Below are positions 21,096 through 28,607 of a DNA stretch of 64,000 bases, in pieces. The notes beneath the pieces were generated by a model. It had not been told where the DNA came from and did no database searches. It was given only the letters and a program-made list of their open reading frames with translations. The stretch's first letter is position 1. Each line of letters starts with the position of its first letter. The DNA comes from Prochlorococcus sp. MIT 1341 (GTDB lineage: Bacteria > Cyanobacteriota > Cyanobacteriia > PCC-6307 > Cyanobiaceae): positions 790,001 through 854,000 of the forward strand of contig NZ_CP139304.1 of assembly GCF_034092415.1 (NCBI RefSeq), written 5' to 3'. Made by a program: the position numbers and the translations under genes.

Positions 21096-21233
21096 AAACT
21101 TCTTTGAAAACGATCATTATTGAATTTCTCATATTGCTTTTGAATAACTAAGGATTGGCACTACGCCCATTAAAATCAACTCTCATAGACCTCAATAACC
21201 AGGATTAAAACCGACCATCTCAATACTCGGAAA

Positions 21234-21515
21234 GTGAATCTCGTGAAACAAGAACCCCTGACAAATGAGGTCAGCAAAAGAATTTGCTCTCACATGAACA
21301 AGGATCATTCTGATGCAGTTATTGCATTTGCTCATTACTACGGAGGGCTAACAAACGTAAATTCAGCAACGATGGTTTCGATCAGCTCCAACACCATCAA
21401 CATTGAAGCTGATGGCAAACAACTGAAGATCCCCCTTCCGCACGAAATCACTGATAGCGGACAAGCTCATCGAACTATCGTTGAGATGCTTCAGCAAATC
21501 ACAAAACCGTCGTAA
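21234..21515 (+). CDS. DUF2470-domain protein
   Basis: 93 residues with the DUF2470 core: RICSHMNKDHSDAVIAFAHYYGG near residues 17-39, and a C-terminal half rich in short beta strands. In larger proteins this domain sits at the C terminus of pyridoxamine-phosphate-oxidase-like, heme-related (HugZ-type) proteins; in cyanobacteria it also occurs alone. The start is GTG 21234. It may bind a tetrapyrrole, but this is inference from the family. Lies upstream of tRNA-Phe. Confidence 0.8.
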   Translation: MNLVKQEPLTNEVSKRICSHMNKDHSDAVIAFAHYYGGLTNVNSATMVSISSNTINIEADGKQLKIPLPHEITDSGQAHRTIVEMLQQITKPS

Positions 21516-21648
21516 CTGAAGCTAAAATCTTTTTCTTGGAATGCATCCTCAGCGATTTGACTTACAGAGAGTTTTGTTCTTAAAAGCACTTTGCAGGCAT
21601 TAATGCAAAAAAAACTTCTCTCTGTGATCTAATATCAAGTGTGCTCAA

Positions 21649-21721
21649 GCCGGGATAGCTCAGTTGGTAGAGCAGGCGACTGAAAATCGCCGTGTCCCCA
21701 GTTCAAATCTGGGTCCTGGCA
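21649..21721 (+). tRNA. trnF: tRNA-Phe (GAA)
   Basis: A 73-nt cloverleaf: acceptor stem GCCGGGA/TCCTGGC with one G-T pair, D arm GCTCAGTTGGTAGAGC, anticodon loop CTGAAAA giving GAA, and T arm with AGTTCAAATCT. Discriminator A; CCA not encoded. A 69-codon frame that begins inside this tRNA (21692) is not accepted as a gene. Confidence 0.97.
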
Positions 21722-21992
21722 CCTCTCACATTTGGAAGATTATCTAGAAAGCCATGCCTAAGGTGTAGGTTCGTCTATCTAATTGCTTTAAGCAACTTTC
21801 CTGAAAATGACAACTTTTACATGATCTACGTCCCATCCAAAAAGGAGAAGGGGATTACTTCTAAAGATTGGCTCGAAGTTGTGCAAAAAGCCTGCCTCTA
21901 AGATAAAAAACTCGGGTTTTAGATTTAATTAATACAGCCTATAAAAGGTCTAAATGTATATAATTAAAATCAATACTATTAAAAGTATATAT

Positions 21993-22733
21993 CTAATAGC
22001 TCCTCGAATTTAAAGATTCTTGTTGGCGAACAAGCTCAAAGAATTCTTGCTTAAGACTAGGGTCGTGACGGAAGTCACCTCTTACAACAGAGTTAACCAT
22101 ACTTGTACTTGGCTCTTTTACTCCTCGCCATTTCATACAATAATGTTGTGCTTTAACGATAATCCCTAATCCCTGAGGTTCACATAAACGCTCTATCTCA
22201 TCAGCAAGTATCATCACAGCCTCCTCTTGAATATGTGGTCTTGAAAAAACCCAATCAGCAACTCTTGCAAACTTTGATAGTCCGATAACACGAGACCCCG
22301 GTTTAATTCCAATCCAACAATCTCCCAAAATAGGGACTAAATGATGTGAGCATGCAGACCGAACAGTTATTGGTCCAACTGTATAAATTTCATCCAAGTT
22401 CTTTTCATTTGGAAAGCTAGTAACCTTAGGCTGATTATGAAATCGCCCTTTAAATACTTCACTTAGATACATCCTGGAAACTCGTTCAGCAGTTTCTTGA
22501 GTGTTATGGTCATGTTCAACATCTATCAAAAGGCTCTTAAGCAAATCTCGAACTTTCTGAGCAACTTCTTTCTCCAACTCAACAAGCTCACCTTTGTAAA
22601 TATATTCTGAAATATTATCATTAGCGAAATACCTTGCACCCATAGCATCCATCCGTGAACGGATTTTTTCCGAGATCAGTGCAGAAGAGTTTTTCCCTTC
22701 ATCAATATTCTTTTTAGGAAGTGTTGAGGTCAT
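21993..22733 (-). CDS. folE: GTP cyclohydrolase I
   Basis: 246 residues. The catalytic core shows VEHDHNTQETAERVSRMYLSE near 92, the zinc site SACSHHLVPILGDCWIGIKPG near 147 with Cys and paired His, and the C-terminal EAVMILADEIERLCEPQGLGIIVKAQHYCMKWRGVKEP, with the second zinc Cys in AQHYCM. It makes dihydroneopterin triphosphate, the first step to folate and pterins. About 60 extra N-terminal residues precede the conserved part and look low in conservation. Confidence 0.96.
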   Translation of the reverse strand: MTSTLPKKNIDEGKNSSALISEKIRSRMDAMGARYFANDNISEYIYKGELVELEKEVAQKVRDLLKSLLIDVEHDHNTQETAERVSRMYLSEVFKGRFHNQPKVTSFPNEKNLDEIYTVGPITVRSACSHHLVPILGDCWIGIKPGSRVIGLSKFARVADWVFSRPHIQEEAVMILADEIERLCEPQGLGIIVKAQHYCMKWRGVKEPSTSMVNSVVRGDFRHDPSLKQEFFELVRQQESLNSRSY

Positions 22734-23151
22734 AAAGATGCTGAGATTGAGGAAGCAAATACTAAAAGTCAGATCAAGAGAACGCTATCCTGATGGTTGA
22801 TAACCTAATGAACATATCTTAAATCATAGAGGGGCAGGACCAAAGGCCACTGGACCCAGTGCAGATGTACTATCCTGCTGAGTGGGTTTCTGAGGACTAG
22901 GCTTAAATACAATGGAAAGTTATATAAGCACTAAGTCAGTAGCGGTGATCAGAATTTGGTCAAAAGGAAAAGCATTATAAAAAAACAAAGCAATTTGCAA
23001 AAGCAATATAGCTAAAAAGATGGGGAGAATGCTGGAAGCCATAAGAGCTCTCCCTCTTTATACAACCATCCTCTAAATAAAAACTCCTAACTAAGTACTC
23101 ACCTTTGGATTAAAATAAAAGTATCTCCTTAAACGTATTCAAATCATCAAA
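22734..23151. other. intergenic region with one possible small gene
   Basis: 418 bp between folE and the small gene at 23152. The only coding candidate is the 40-codon frame at 22920-23042. A short hairpin CACTGG-AC-CCAGTG lies near 22848-22861, within a locally GC-richer stretch that could be transcribed. I see no terminator or recognisable riboswitch. Confidence 0.5.
22920..23042 (-). CDS. possible small one-helix membrane protein, 40 aa
   Basis: Starts MASSILPIFLAILLLQIALF: a single hydrophobic helix (about residues 4-22) followed by a short tail (YNAFPFDQILITATDLVLI). On the mRNA strand GAGGGAGAG precedes the ATG by about 8 bases, a plausible ribosome binding site. The size and shape resemble the many one-helix thylakoid proteins, but I do not recognise it. 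It fills the middle of a 418-bp gap. Could be chance because it is short. Confidence 0.4.
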   Translation of the reverse strand: MASSILPIFLAILLLQIALFFYNAFPFDQILITATDLVLI

Positions 23152-23382
23152 ATGGCTAATAAAGATATTAGTAGGCACTTCAATAATGCTGACAGCTTTG
23201 CAAGTGCCTTTGATGATGCATGGAAAACTTATAGTCTTAGTAAGGATTCTTACAAGAAGACCATTGATCAGAAACTCGATGAAGTGTTTAAGCTCATCAA
23301 AGAACACCCTCTTTTCAAAGAATCACCATCACAAGCTCGAGAAATAGCTAACTTTAGGATCAGACTTCTAAAGCTTGATTAA
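23152..23382 (+). CDS. small conserved-type hypothetical protein
   Basis: 76 residues, soluble, mixed charge, predicted mainly helical (FNNADSFASAFDDAWKTYSLSKDSYKKTIDQKLDEVFKLIKEH). No signal peptide or membrane segment and no motif that I recognise. It ends 3 bp before the end of the convergent gene on the opposite strand, so the pair share a terminator region. Accepted as a gene because of its uninterrupted frame, regular helix pattern and lack of any better frame here. Confidence 0.6.
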   Translation: MANKDISRHFNNADSFASAFDDAWKTYSLSKDSYKKTIDQKLDEVFKLIKEHPLFKESPSQAREIANFRIRLLKLD

Positions 23383-23385
23383 GAA

Positions 23386-23841
23386 TCAAGCAGAAAGCAA
23401 AGGCATCTCATCTTCATTTAAATATTCAGTATCTTCAAAATGATCTTGTTTTTGGGGATTCTCTTCCTTCGAGAAACCATCATTTAATTCCCCGGAGTGA
23501 TCCTCTATTAGCTCCATTGCATGAACAGATTCTGATTGCGAGTCCACAAGGACTTCGCCTGCCTCATATTGTTCTTCTAGGAGAGTTAGAGGCTTTTTAG
23601 GCTCTCTATCAACATCAAGCAAGCCCTGTAAATTTCTAACTCTTTCCTCACTCTTTGCAAGCAATTCCTCAGCAGCATCTTCGGCAGAGAAACCTTTAAG
23701 ATGATTGCTTCCCTCTAGAATTTGCACCCTTTCTTCAAGCTCTAGAAGCCTTAATGTAACTATCTCGCACAATTCACTTAATCCATGCAACTGCTGACTC
23801 AGCAAGTGTGGAAATTTATTCGGCTGATCACAACTGGCCAT
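23386..23841 (-). CDS. acidic coiled-coil hypothetical protein
   Basis: 151 residues. The first third (LLSQQLHGLSELCEIVTLRLLELEERVQILEG) has a heptad-like leucine pattern typical of a coiled coil. The rest is very acidic and probably disordered (VDSQSESVHAMELIEDHSGELNDGFSKEENPQKQ). No catalytic motif is seen. Convergent with the small gene at 23152 and divergent from the PucC-family gene 91 bp away. Function unknown. Confidence 0.65.
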   Translation of the reverse strand: MASCDQPNKFPHLLSQQLHGLSELCEIVTLRLLELEERVQILEGSNHLKGFSAEDAAEELLAKSEERVRNLQGLLDVDREPKKPLTLLEEQYEAGEVLVDSQSESVHAMELIEDHSGELNDGFSKEENPQKQDHFEDTEYLNEDEMPLLSA

Positions 23842-23932
23842 AAGAGCGAGCCTCTACGAGGGGAGTCTTGCCGATGGTATCGGTGCTGAGCAAACTGTCC
23901 ATCTCCTCCGAAAAAGGAGTCAAAATAGAAGA

Positions 23933-25366
23933 ATGACTTTTTCAACAAATACAGAACGGATTAATGGCCCTGAGGTAAAGAATCCTGCTCGGGGCCTACA
24001 TCCATTGCGCCTTGCGAGGCTAAGCATCTTTCAAGGTTGCATGGGATGCCTTGCAGTGATTTTTGCAGGAATGCTGAATCGCGTGATGATCTCTGAACTC
24101 GCTTTCCCTGCCTTATTAGTAGGCGGTGGACTGGCATTTGAACAATTAATGGCTCCGTCCCGCGTACTATTTGGGAATATTTCTGATAGCCGGCCGATAA
24201 TCGGCCGGCTAAGAACACCCTATATATGGCTAGGAACAGCAGGTTTTTGCCTAATAGCAATGCTTTCAATACCTCTAATTTTCTTTACCGAGACAATCCT
24301 TAGACAAGGAGACTTTATTGCTATCGCTTGCTGCTCATTAGCTCTTTGCGGTTTATTTGCCCTATATGGCCTTGCTGTTTCTTTAGCTACTACGCCATAT
24401 TTAGCATTAGTAATTGACCTTACAACTGAAGAGGAGCGCCCTAGGGCGGTTGGAATTATTTGGGCAATGCTAACGATCGGAATAGTCATAGGAGCAATTG
24501 CAATATCAAATACTATGCAAGTTATTGATGGGGTAACTGATCCTTTAGTTCTGCAGCCAGCATTACAAGACTTCATGATCAAGGTATCTGCCATTATTTT
24601 CTGTTTATCTATCTTTTCATGCTGGGGAATTGAACCAAAATTCAAACCAATCAAGAACAATAGAGAATCAAACCCAAACTCTGTAGGACTTGTTAAGGCC
24701 TGGAGGCTTATTAAATCAAGTCCTCAAATAATTATTTTCTTTAGCTTCCTAATTCTCTATACACTTGGCCTTTTCCTTCAAGATCCCATATTAGAGAGCT
24801 ATGGTGCGGAAGTATTTTCAATGCCAATATCTAAAACCACATTACTAAATGCCTACTGGGGCATTGGAACTCTTGCAGGCCTACTTATCGCAGGAATACT
24901 TATAACACCACGGCTAGGAAAACTATCGACAGCAAGAATGGGGTGTTGGATGATAATGATTTCTTTAATACTTCTAATTATATGTGGGGTTTCTCGTAGC
25001 AAAGAAGCCCTGTTTGTAGTTATGGGTATTTTTGGGTTATCTGCAGGCATTGGGACTAACAGCGCCCTTTCGCTAATGCTTGATTTAACTCTTCCTGAAG
25101 TGGCTGGTACATTTGTTGGAGTATGGGGTCTTGCCCAAGCTCTTTCAAGGGCCATGGGAAAAGTTTTTGGAGGAGGATTATTAGATATTGGTAGAAATTT
25201 GACTGGGGGAGAAAATCAGCTCCCAGCATTCGCTTTTGTCTTCTCGCTTGAAGCATTGCTAATGGTTATGGCAATAGTCGTACTCAACAAAGTAAGTGTC
25301 AATCAATTCCGAAAGGATACTTCCACAAAAATCCAAGCCTTGCTAATTGACGACTTAAGTAATTAG
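23933..25366 (+). CDS. PucC/BCD family MFS protein
   Basis: 477 residues with about 12 transmembrane segments. Family marks: LARLSIFQGCMGCLAVIFAGMLNRVMI near 30, the loop GNISDSRPIIGRLRTPYIWLG near 82-102, and TEEERPRAVGIIW near 165. The PucC/LhaA group is linked to (bacterio)chlorophyll delivery or light-harvesting complex assembly; picocyanobacteria have several copies. Likely role is in chlorophyll-protein assembly in the thylakoid, inferred from the family. A GC-rich palindrome lies inside the gene at 24188-24210. Confidence 0.9.
   Translation: MTFSTNTERINGPEVKNPARGLHPLRLARLSIFQGCMGCLAVIFAGMLNRVMISELAFPALLVGGGLAFEQLMAPSRVLFGNISDSRPIIGRLRTPYIWLGTAGFCLIAMLSIPLIFFTETILRQGDFIAIACCSLALCGLFALYGLAVSLATTPYLALVIDLTTEEERPRAVGIIWAMLTIGIVIGAIAISNTMQVIDGVTDPLVLQPALQDFMIKVSAIIFCLSIFSCWGIEPKFKPIKNNRESNPNSVGLVKAWRLIKSSPQIIIFFSFLILYTLGLFLQDPILESYGAEVFSMPISKTTLLNAYWGIGTLAGLLIAGILITPRLGKLSTARMGCWMIMISLILLIICGVSRSKEALFVVMGIFGLSAGIGTNSALSLMLDLTLPEVAGTFVGVWGLAQALSRAMGKVFGGGLLDIGRNLTGGENQLPAFAFVFSLEALLMVMAIVVLNKVSVNQFRKDTSTKIQALLIDDLSN
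24188..24210. repeat. GC-rich 11-bp palindrome inside the PucC-family gene
   Basis: AGCCGGCCGAT - A - ATCGGCCGGCT is a perfect inverted repeat with one central base. It lies in codons for the loop SDSRPIIGRL. In an AT-rich region, an uninterrupted GC-rich palindrome of this size stands out. Confidence 0.85.
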
Positions 25367-25405
25367 CCTTCAAATAACTCTTTGTTAATTATTCTCATTA
25401 AGATA

Positions 25406-25867
25406 ATGCCTAGGAACTTTAAAAGTACAAATATCGAAACCGTCTTAAAAAAGTCAAAAGGTGAGCTTGAGATTCAGCTACAATCAAATGGCAAGTTTTT
25501 CAAGATTGACCTTAAACCTGAAAATCTTCATTTATGGAGAGAAACTTTTGAAAGATATCAGAATCCTTACAATCTTCTCTTATCGTGCGAAGACGATTCC
25601 TGTGACTTGGGAGAAACACATTTAACATGGGTAGTTGGCTCAGCTATAAGGCCTTTTAGAAGCAAAAACTGTCAGGAAGCGATCGAGTTGTTAAAGGTAA
25701 TTGGCGTAGATTATGCAGTAGCAGAGTTAATCAAGGAAAACTGCGGAGGTCTTGGAGAGAATGAGAGTTGGTCATTTTTCCTAGATCGACATAATATACT
25801 AACTGCATCTCCAATCTTATGTACTAGAGATATAGATCTCCTATCTACATTCATATCTAAGCTCTAA
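25406..25867 (+). CDS. hypothetical protein, cyanobacterial DUF type
   Basis: 153 residues from ATG 25406 (a TTG at 25382 would add 8 residues, but MPRNFKS is the better start). No membrane segment. Recognisable texture includes a beta-rich first half (GELEIQLQSNGKFFKIDLKPENLHLWRETFERY) and CDLGETHLTWVVGSAIRPFRSKNCQEAIELLKVIGVDYAVAELI. It is likely one of the small soluble proteins restricted to cyanobacteria, but I cannot name it. It lies 39 bp after the PucC-family gene and upstream of the phycoerythrin cluster. Confidence 0.7.
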   Translation: MPRNFKSTNIETVLKKSKGELEIQLQSNGKFFKIDLKPENLHLWRETFERYQNPYNLLLSCEDDSCDLGETHLTWVVGSAIRPFRSKNCQEAIELLKVIGVDYAVAELIKENCGGLGENESWSFFLDRHNILTASPILCTRDIDLLSTFISKL

Positions 25868-26024
25868 AAAATCTCTGCAATATCAATAGGGGAGAGGTAA
25901 TACTTTTACAATTATATCACTTTCACATTCTGAGCTTTTTGAATGTCATAATATAGTGTAAAAAGAGCTCAATTCCGCACCCACTTCTTCAAAGGCCTTA
26001 AAACCCCAATCTCTTTTCTTTAAA

Positions 26025-26918
26025 ATGTACTCAATACCATCAGCTGCCGTTAAGTATGGGGGATTGAATTTATTCGAAGATGAAATTAAATATAGCAAGT
26101 CAAGATTCTCAGGAAGCACTAATCTCTCTTACATAATGTGCATCAATGCTGGCTGCATGCCAGGACAAGTTAATATTTTCACTCCTAATCCCAGGATTCC
26201 CATCCCTTTAGGCTCCCCAATCAATGAAAACCTCTCAATAAATGCTTTCAAAAGAGAATCTTACCTAAAATGTCACTTGCCAATTGGTCCTCAACCCAAC
26301 TGCTGTTCAGCTTCAGATGCATTTACTTTTGACAAGAATCCTCCATATGACGACACATCTTATGTCCTTGCTGTAAAAGCATCTTATAGGCAGATATATG
26401 GCAATTTTCAGATAATGGACAGTGAAAGATCAATAGATCTTGAGAGAAGACTAAGGAATGGAGATATCACAATTCAGGAATTCATTAGAGGTTTAGCGAA
26501 ATCGCCTTTCTACAGATCAAACTACTTTGAAGTGGTAAGTCAACAACGTTTTATTGAACTTAGTTTCAAGCATATACTCGGTCGACCTCCAGAAAACCAA
26601 GAAGAAATTATCTCTAAGATTGAAAGTCTCAAAGAGAATGGTTTTGAGAGTCACATCGATACATTAGTAGACTCAACAGAATATCAAGAAGCCTTTGGTT
26701 CAGACACTGTGCCTTTCCCAAGGTGCTGGAATTCCCCTTGTGGACTAACGACTTCAAGTTTTATAAAACAGGCTGTATTAACAAAGGGATTTGCAACAAG
26801 TGACAATGCAATTCACAAAAGGCCAACCCTTGCAGATGCTCAAGGAGGGTCTAGCCAACTGATCCGAGGAATCCTGCCAGGACAAGCGCCAACGATCAAG
26901 AGGTCTGAAAAGATGTGA
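26025..26918 (+). CDS. ppeC: phycoerythrin-associated linker (PBS linker domain)
   Basis: 297 residues. A phycobilisome linker domain (PF00427 type) spans about residues 110-225: YRQIYGNFQIMDSERSIDLERRLRNGDITIQEFIRGLAKSPFYRSNYFE and FKHILGRPPENQEEIISK. The N-terminal ~100 residues contain several cysteines (CINAGC, CHLPIGPQPNCC) that might carry bilin, as in gamma-type linkers. In low-light Prochlorococcus a single such linker (PpeC) accompanies phycoerythrin III. It leads the cluster linker - repeat protein - cpeS - cpeT. The gene symbol is by analogy. Confidence 0.85.
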   Translation: MYSIPSAAVKYGGLNLFEDEIKYSKSRFSGSTNLSYIMCINAGCMPGQVNIFTPNPRIPIPLGSPINENLSINAFKRESYLKCHLPIGPQPNCCSASDAFTFDKNPPYDDTSYVLAVKASYRQIYGNFQIMDSERSIDLERRLRNGDITIQEFIRGLAKSPFYRSNYFEVVSQQRFIELSFKHILGRPPENQEEIISKIESLKENGFESHIDTLVDSTEYQEAFGSDTVPFPRCWNSPCGLTTSSFIKQAVLTKGFATSDNAIHKRPTLADAQGGSSQLIRGILPGQAPTIKRSEKM

Positions 26919-27095
26919 ACCTCGTAATAGAGACATCCCTCTCTGAAGGTTTACCTATTTCAGTACTAAAATGTCTAAATGATTTCCAAGGGGGGAAACA
27001 AACAGCAGTACAAGTGTATTTCACCTCTTGCAACTAACCTCTACGTAAAACAGGCCCGAACAAGGGCTTCTAAACGCATCAACCTAATTTTATCT

Positions 27096-27407
27096 ATGCC
27101 ACATTTTCGGCCACCCTCCAATGATCGACCGGATGAGCAGTCATCATTGACTCCCTCAGGGAAAAAGGTGCCAATGGCTATGTCAATGATGGTCGATTCG
27201 ATGGTCCGTATGATTCAAAGAGCAAAAGAAGATATAGAGCTTGTTGACCAAAGAGCAAGAGAGGATCTAGAACGCATTGATCAAAAAGCCAGAGAAGACC
27301 TAGAACGTATTGACCAAAAAGCTAGAGAAGACCTAGAGCGCCTTGACCAAAAAGCTAGAGAAGATATTGAGCGTTTTAAATCATCAACATCCCTAGATGA
27401 GAATTGA
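27096..27407 (+). CDS. hendecad-repeat protein in phycoerythrin cluster
   Basis: 103 residues from MPHFRPPSNDR. An in-frame ATG at 26979 would add 39 residues, but that stretch does not look coding. After a Pro/Ser-rich start and a helix (MAMSMMVDSMVRMIQ), five consecutive 11-residue repeats of the form KAREDLERIDQ run to near the end. The 11-residue periodicity and alternating charges predict a long, highly charged coiled coil. It overlaps cpeS by 11 bases, so it is in the same operon. No known phycobilisome protein that I recognise. It may be a scaffold or chaperone for phycoerythrin or its lyases. Confidence 0.75.
   Translation: MPHFRPPSNDRPDEQSSLTPSGKKVPMAMSMMVDSMVRMIQRAKEDIELVDQRAREDLERIDQKAREDLERIDQKAREDLERLDQKAREDIERFKSSTSLDEN
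27219..27383 (+). repeat. five tandem 33-bp coding repeats
   Basis: Five in-frame 33-bp units, each encoding (R/K)A(R/K)ED(L/I)E(R/L)(I/V/L/F)(D/K)(Q/S). The middle copies are nearly identical at nucleotide level (for example AGAGAAGACCTAGAACG recurs), while the first and last have drifted. The unit number could vary by slippage. Confidence 0.9.
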
Positions 27408-27927
27408 AGAGTTCATCTCAAAAAGTGAAGGCAAATGGCGCTCAATGAGGAGCTCACACTCACTTGCATTCCAACAATTTGAAGAAACGGTTAGCCATCT
27501 GAAGATTGAAAGAATAAGTCCAGCCGATATGGAAATCATTTCTTTATTGAAAAGTAACGGGTATAAGGATTGCAAAGATTTATTATTTCCGGTCAAAATG
27601 AGATGGGAAATTTCAAGTGATTACGAGAAGGGAAATGATCAGGATGAGGTTTGTGGCACATGTTATCTAATTCCAATTCCAATTTCATTGCATTCTGGTG
27701 AAATGATCCGAAGTGAAGGTTATACCGAAAAGACCAAAGTAATATCCAAATATCATTTCACATCAGATGGGACATTTCTTCTTGACACAAAATATGATCA
27801 AGCAATTTCTGAGGAAAGGATCTGGTTCCTTTCAAGAAATGTTCGTTGCCGTTCCTCCGTAATTAAAACTTCCGAAGGGGCTGGCATACTCCAAACATCA
27901 TTTGCATCTGAAGTTCGTCTAAATTGA
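27397..27927 (+). CDS. cpeS: phycobiliprotein lyase CpeS
   Basis: 176 residues, CpeS/CpcS family (lipocalin-like beta barrel). Signature segments: MRIEEFISKSEGKWRSMRSSHSLAFQQFEE at the start, and the late block EERIWFLSRNVRCRSSVIKTSEGAGILQTSFASEVRL with conserved Trp/Arg. CpeS attaches phycoerythrobilin to the Cys-82 site of the beta subunit; Cys-82 is present in the cpeB product here. It overlaps the repeat-protein gene upstream and is followed 29 bp later by cpeT. Confidence 0.93.
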   Translation: MRIEEFISKSEGKWRSMRSSHSLAFQQFEETVSHLKIERISPADMEIISLLKSNGYKDCKDLLFPVKMRWEISSDYEKGNDQDEVCGTCYLIPIPISLHSGEMIRSEGYTEKTKVISKYHFTSDGTFLLDTKYDQAISEERIWFLSRNVRCRSSVIKTSEGAGILQTSFASEVRLN

Positions 27928-27956
27928 GCCAGTTTCTGTTATAAAAACTAATTATA

Positions 27957-28574
27957 ATGAAGAAAAATCCGATAGTTGATTTAGGAAAAGTATTGGCTGG
28001 TAAGTACTCTAATAGAGATCAGGCTTATGAGCATTCAAAACTCTTTGCCCATATCAACATCTATTTTTTACCTATTGATTGGGAGATTCTAAATGGTCCT
28101 GGATTCTATTCAGAGCAAAGCCATGACTATTCTCCATGGTCTCCATATCGACAATCAATTAATCATTTGTCTGTCAAAAGAGACATCATTGTCCTAAAGA
28201 ATTATGGATTAAAAGATTCCATCCGGTTTGCCGGTGCAGGTCACCATCCTGAACTCTTAGAAGAAATCAAGGCTCAAGATCTTTTCTATAGAAAAGGTTG
28301 TGATATGCATTTCAAGAAAATTTCGCAAGAACATTTCACTGGAAGAGTTGAGCCTGGAGAAAAGTGCCTAATAGAAAGGGAAGGCCAAAAAACATGCTTG
28401 GTCAGCAACGTAAAAGTTTTAAGCAATCTTTTAATAACTTATGATAAGGGGATTGATATCTCTTCAAGACAAAAATCATGGGGTTCAGATCATGGTCCCT
28501 TAATCTTCAAAAAGATATTCAGCTGGGAGAATCTTCTACCGCAAAAATGGGGCTCGAAACAGAAAGAAACGTAA
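27957..28574 (+). CDS. cpeT: phycobiliprotein lyase CpeT
   Basis: 205 residues, CpeT/CpcT family. Begins with VLAGKYSNRDQAYEHSKLFAHINIYFLPID; later blocks are GPGFYSEQSHDYSPWSPYRQSINHLS and RKGCDMHFKKISQEHFTGRVEPGEKCLIEREGQKT. Such lyases add bilin at the beta Cys-153/165 site; the matching Cys is at residue 163 of the cpeB product. Same operon as cpeS. Confidence 0.92.
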   Translation: MKKNPIVDLGKVLAGKYSNRDQAYEHSKLFAHINIYFLPIDWEILNGPGFYSEQSHDYSPWSPYRQSINHLSVKRDIIVLKNYGLKDSIRFAGAGHHPELLEEIKAQDLFYRKGCDMHFKKISQEHFTGRVEPGEKCLIEREGQKTCLVSNVKVLSNLLITYDKGIDISSRQKSWGSDHGPLIFKKIFSWENLLPQKWGSKQKET

Positions 28575-28607
28575 TTAGAATAGTATTATTTCTATTAATA
28601 TTTTAAA

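Noticed and set aside
21692-21901. 69-codon frame starting inside tRNA-Phe
   Set aside because: The start lies in the tRNA and no ribosome binding site precedes it. An internal ATG at 21821 would give only 26 residues, with no start signal or recognisable motif. Left as unsupported.
26979-27095. Upstream extension of the hendecad-repeat gene
   Set aside because: The added 39 residues are compositionally unlike the rest, and MPHFRPPSNDR is the more natural start. The extension cannot be fully excluded.
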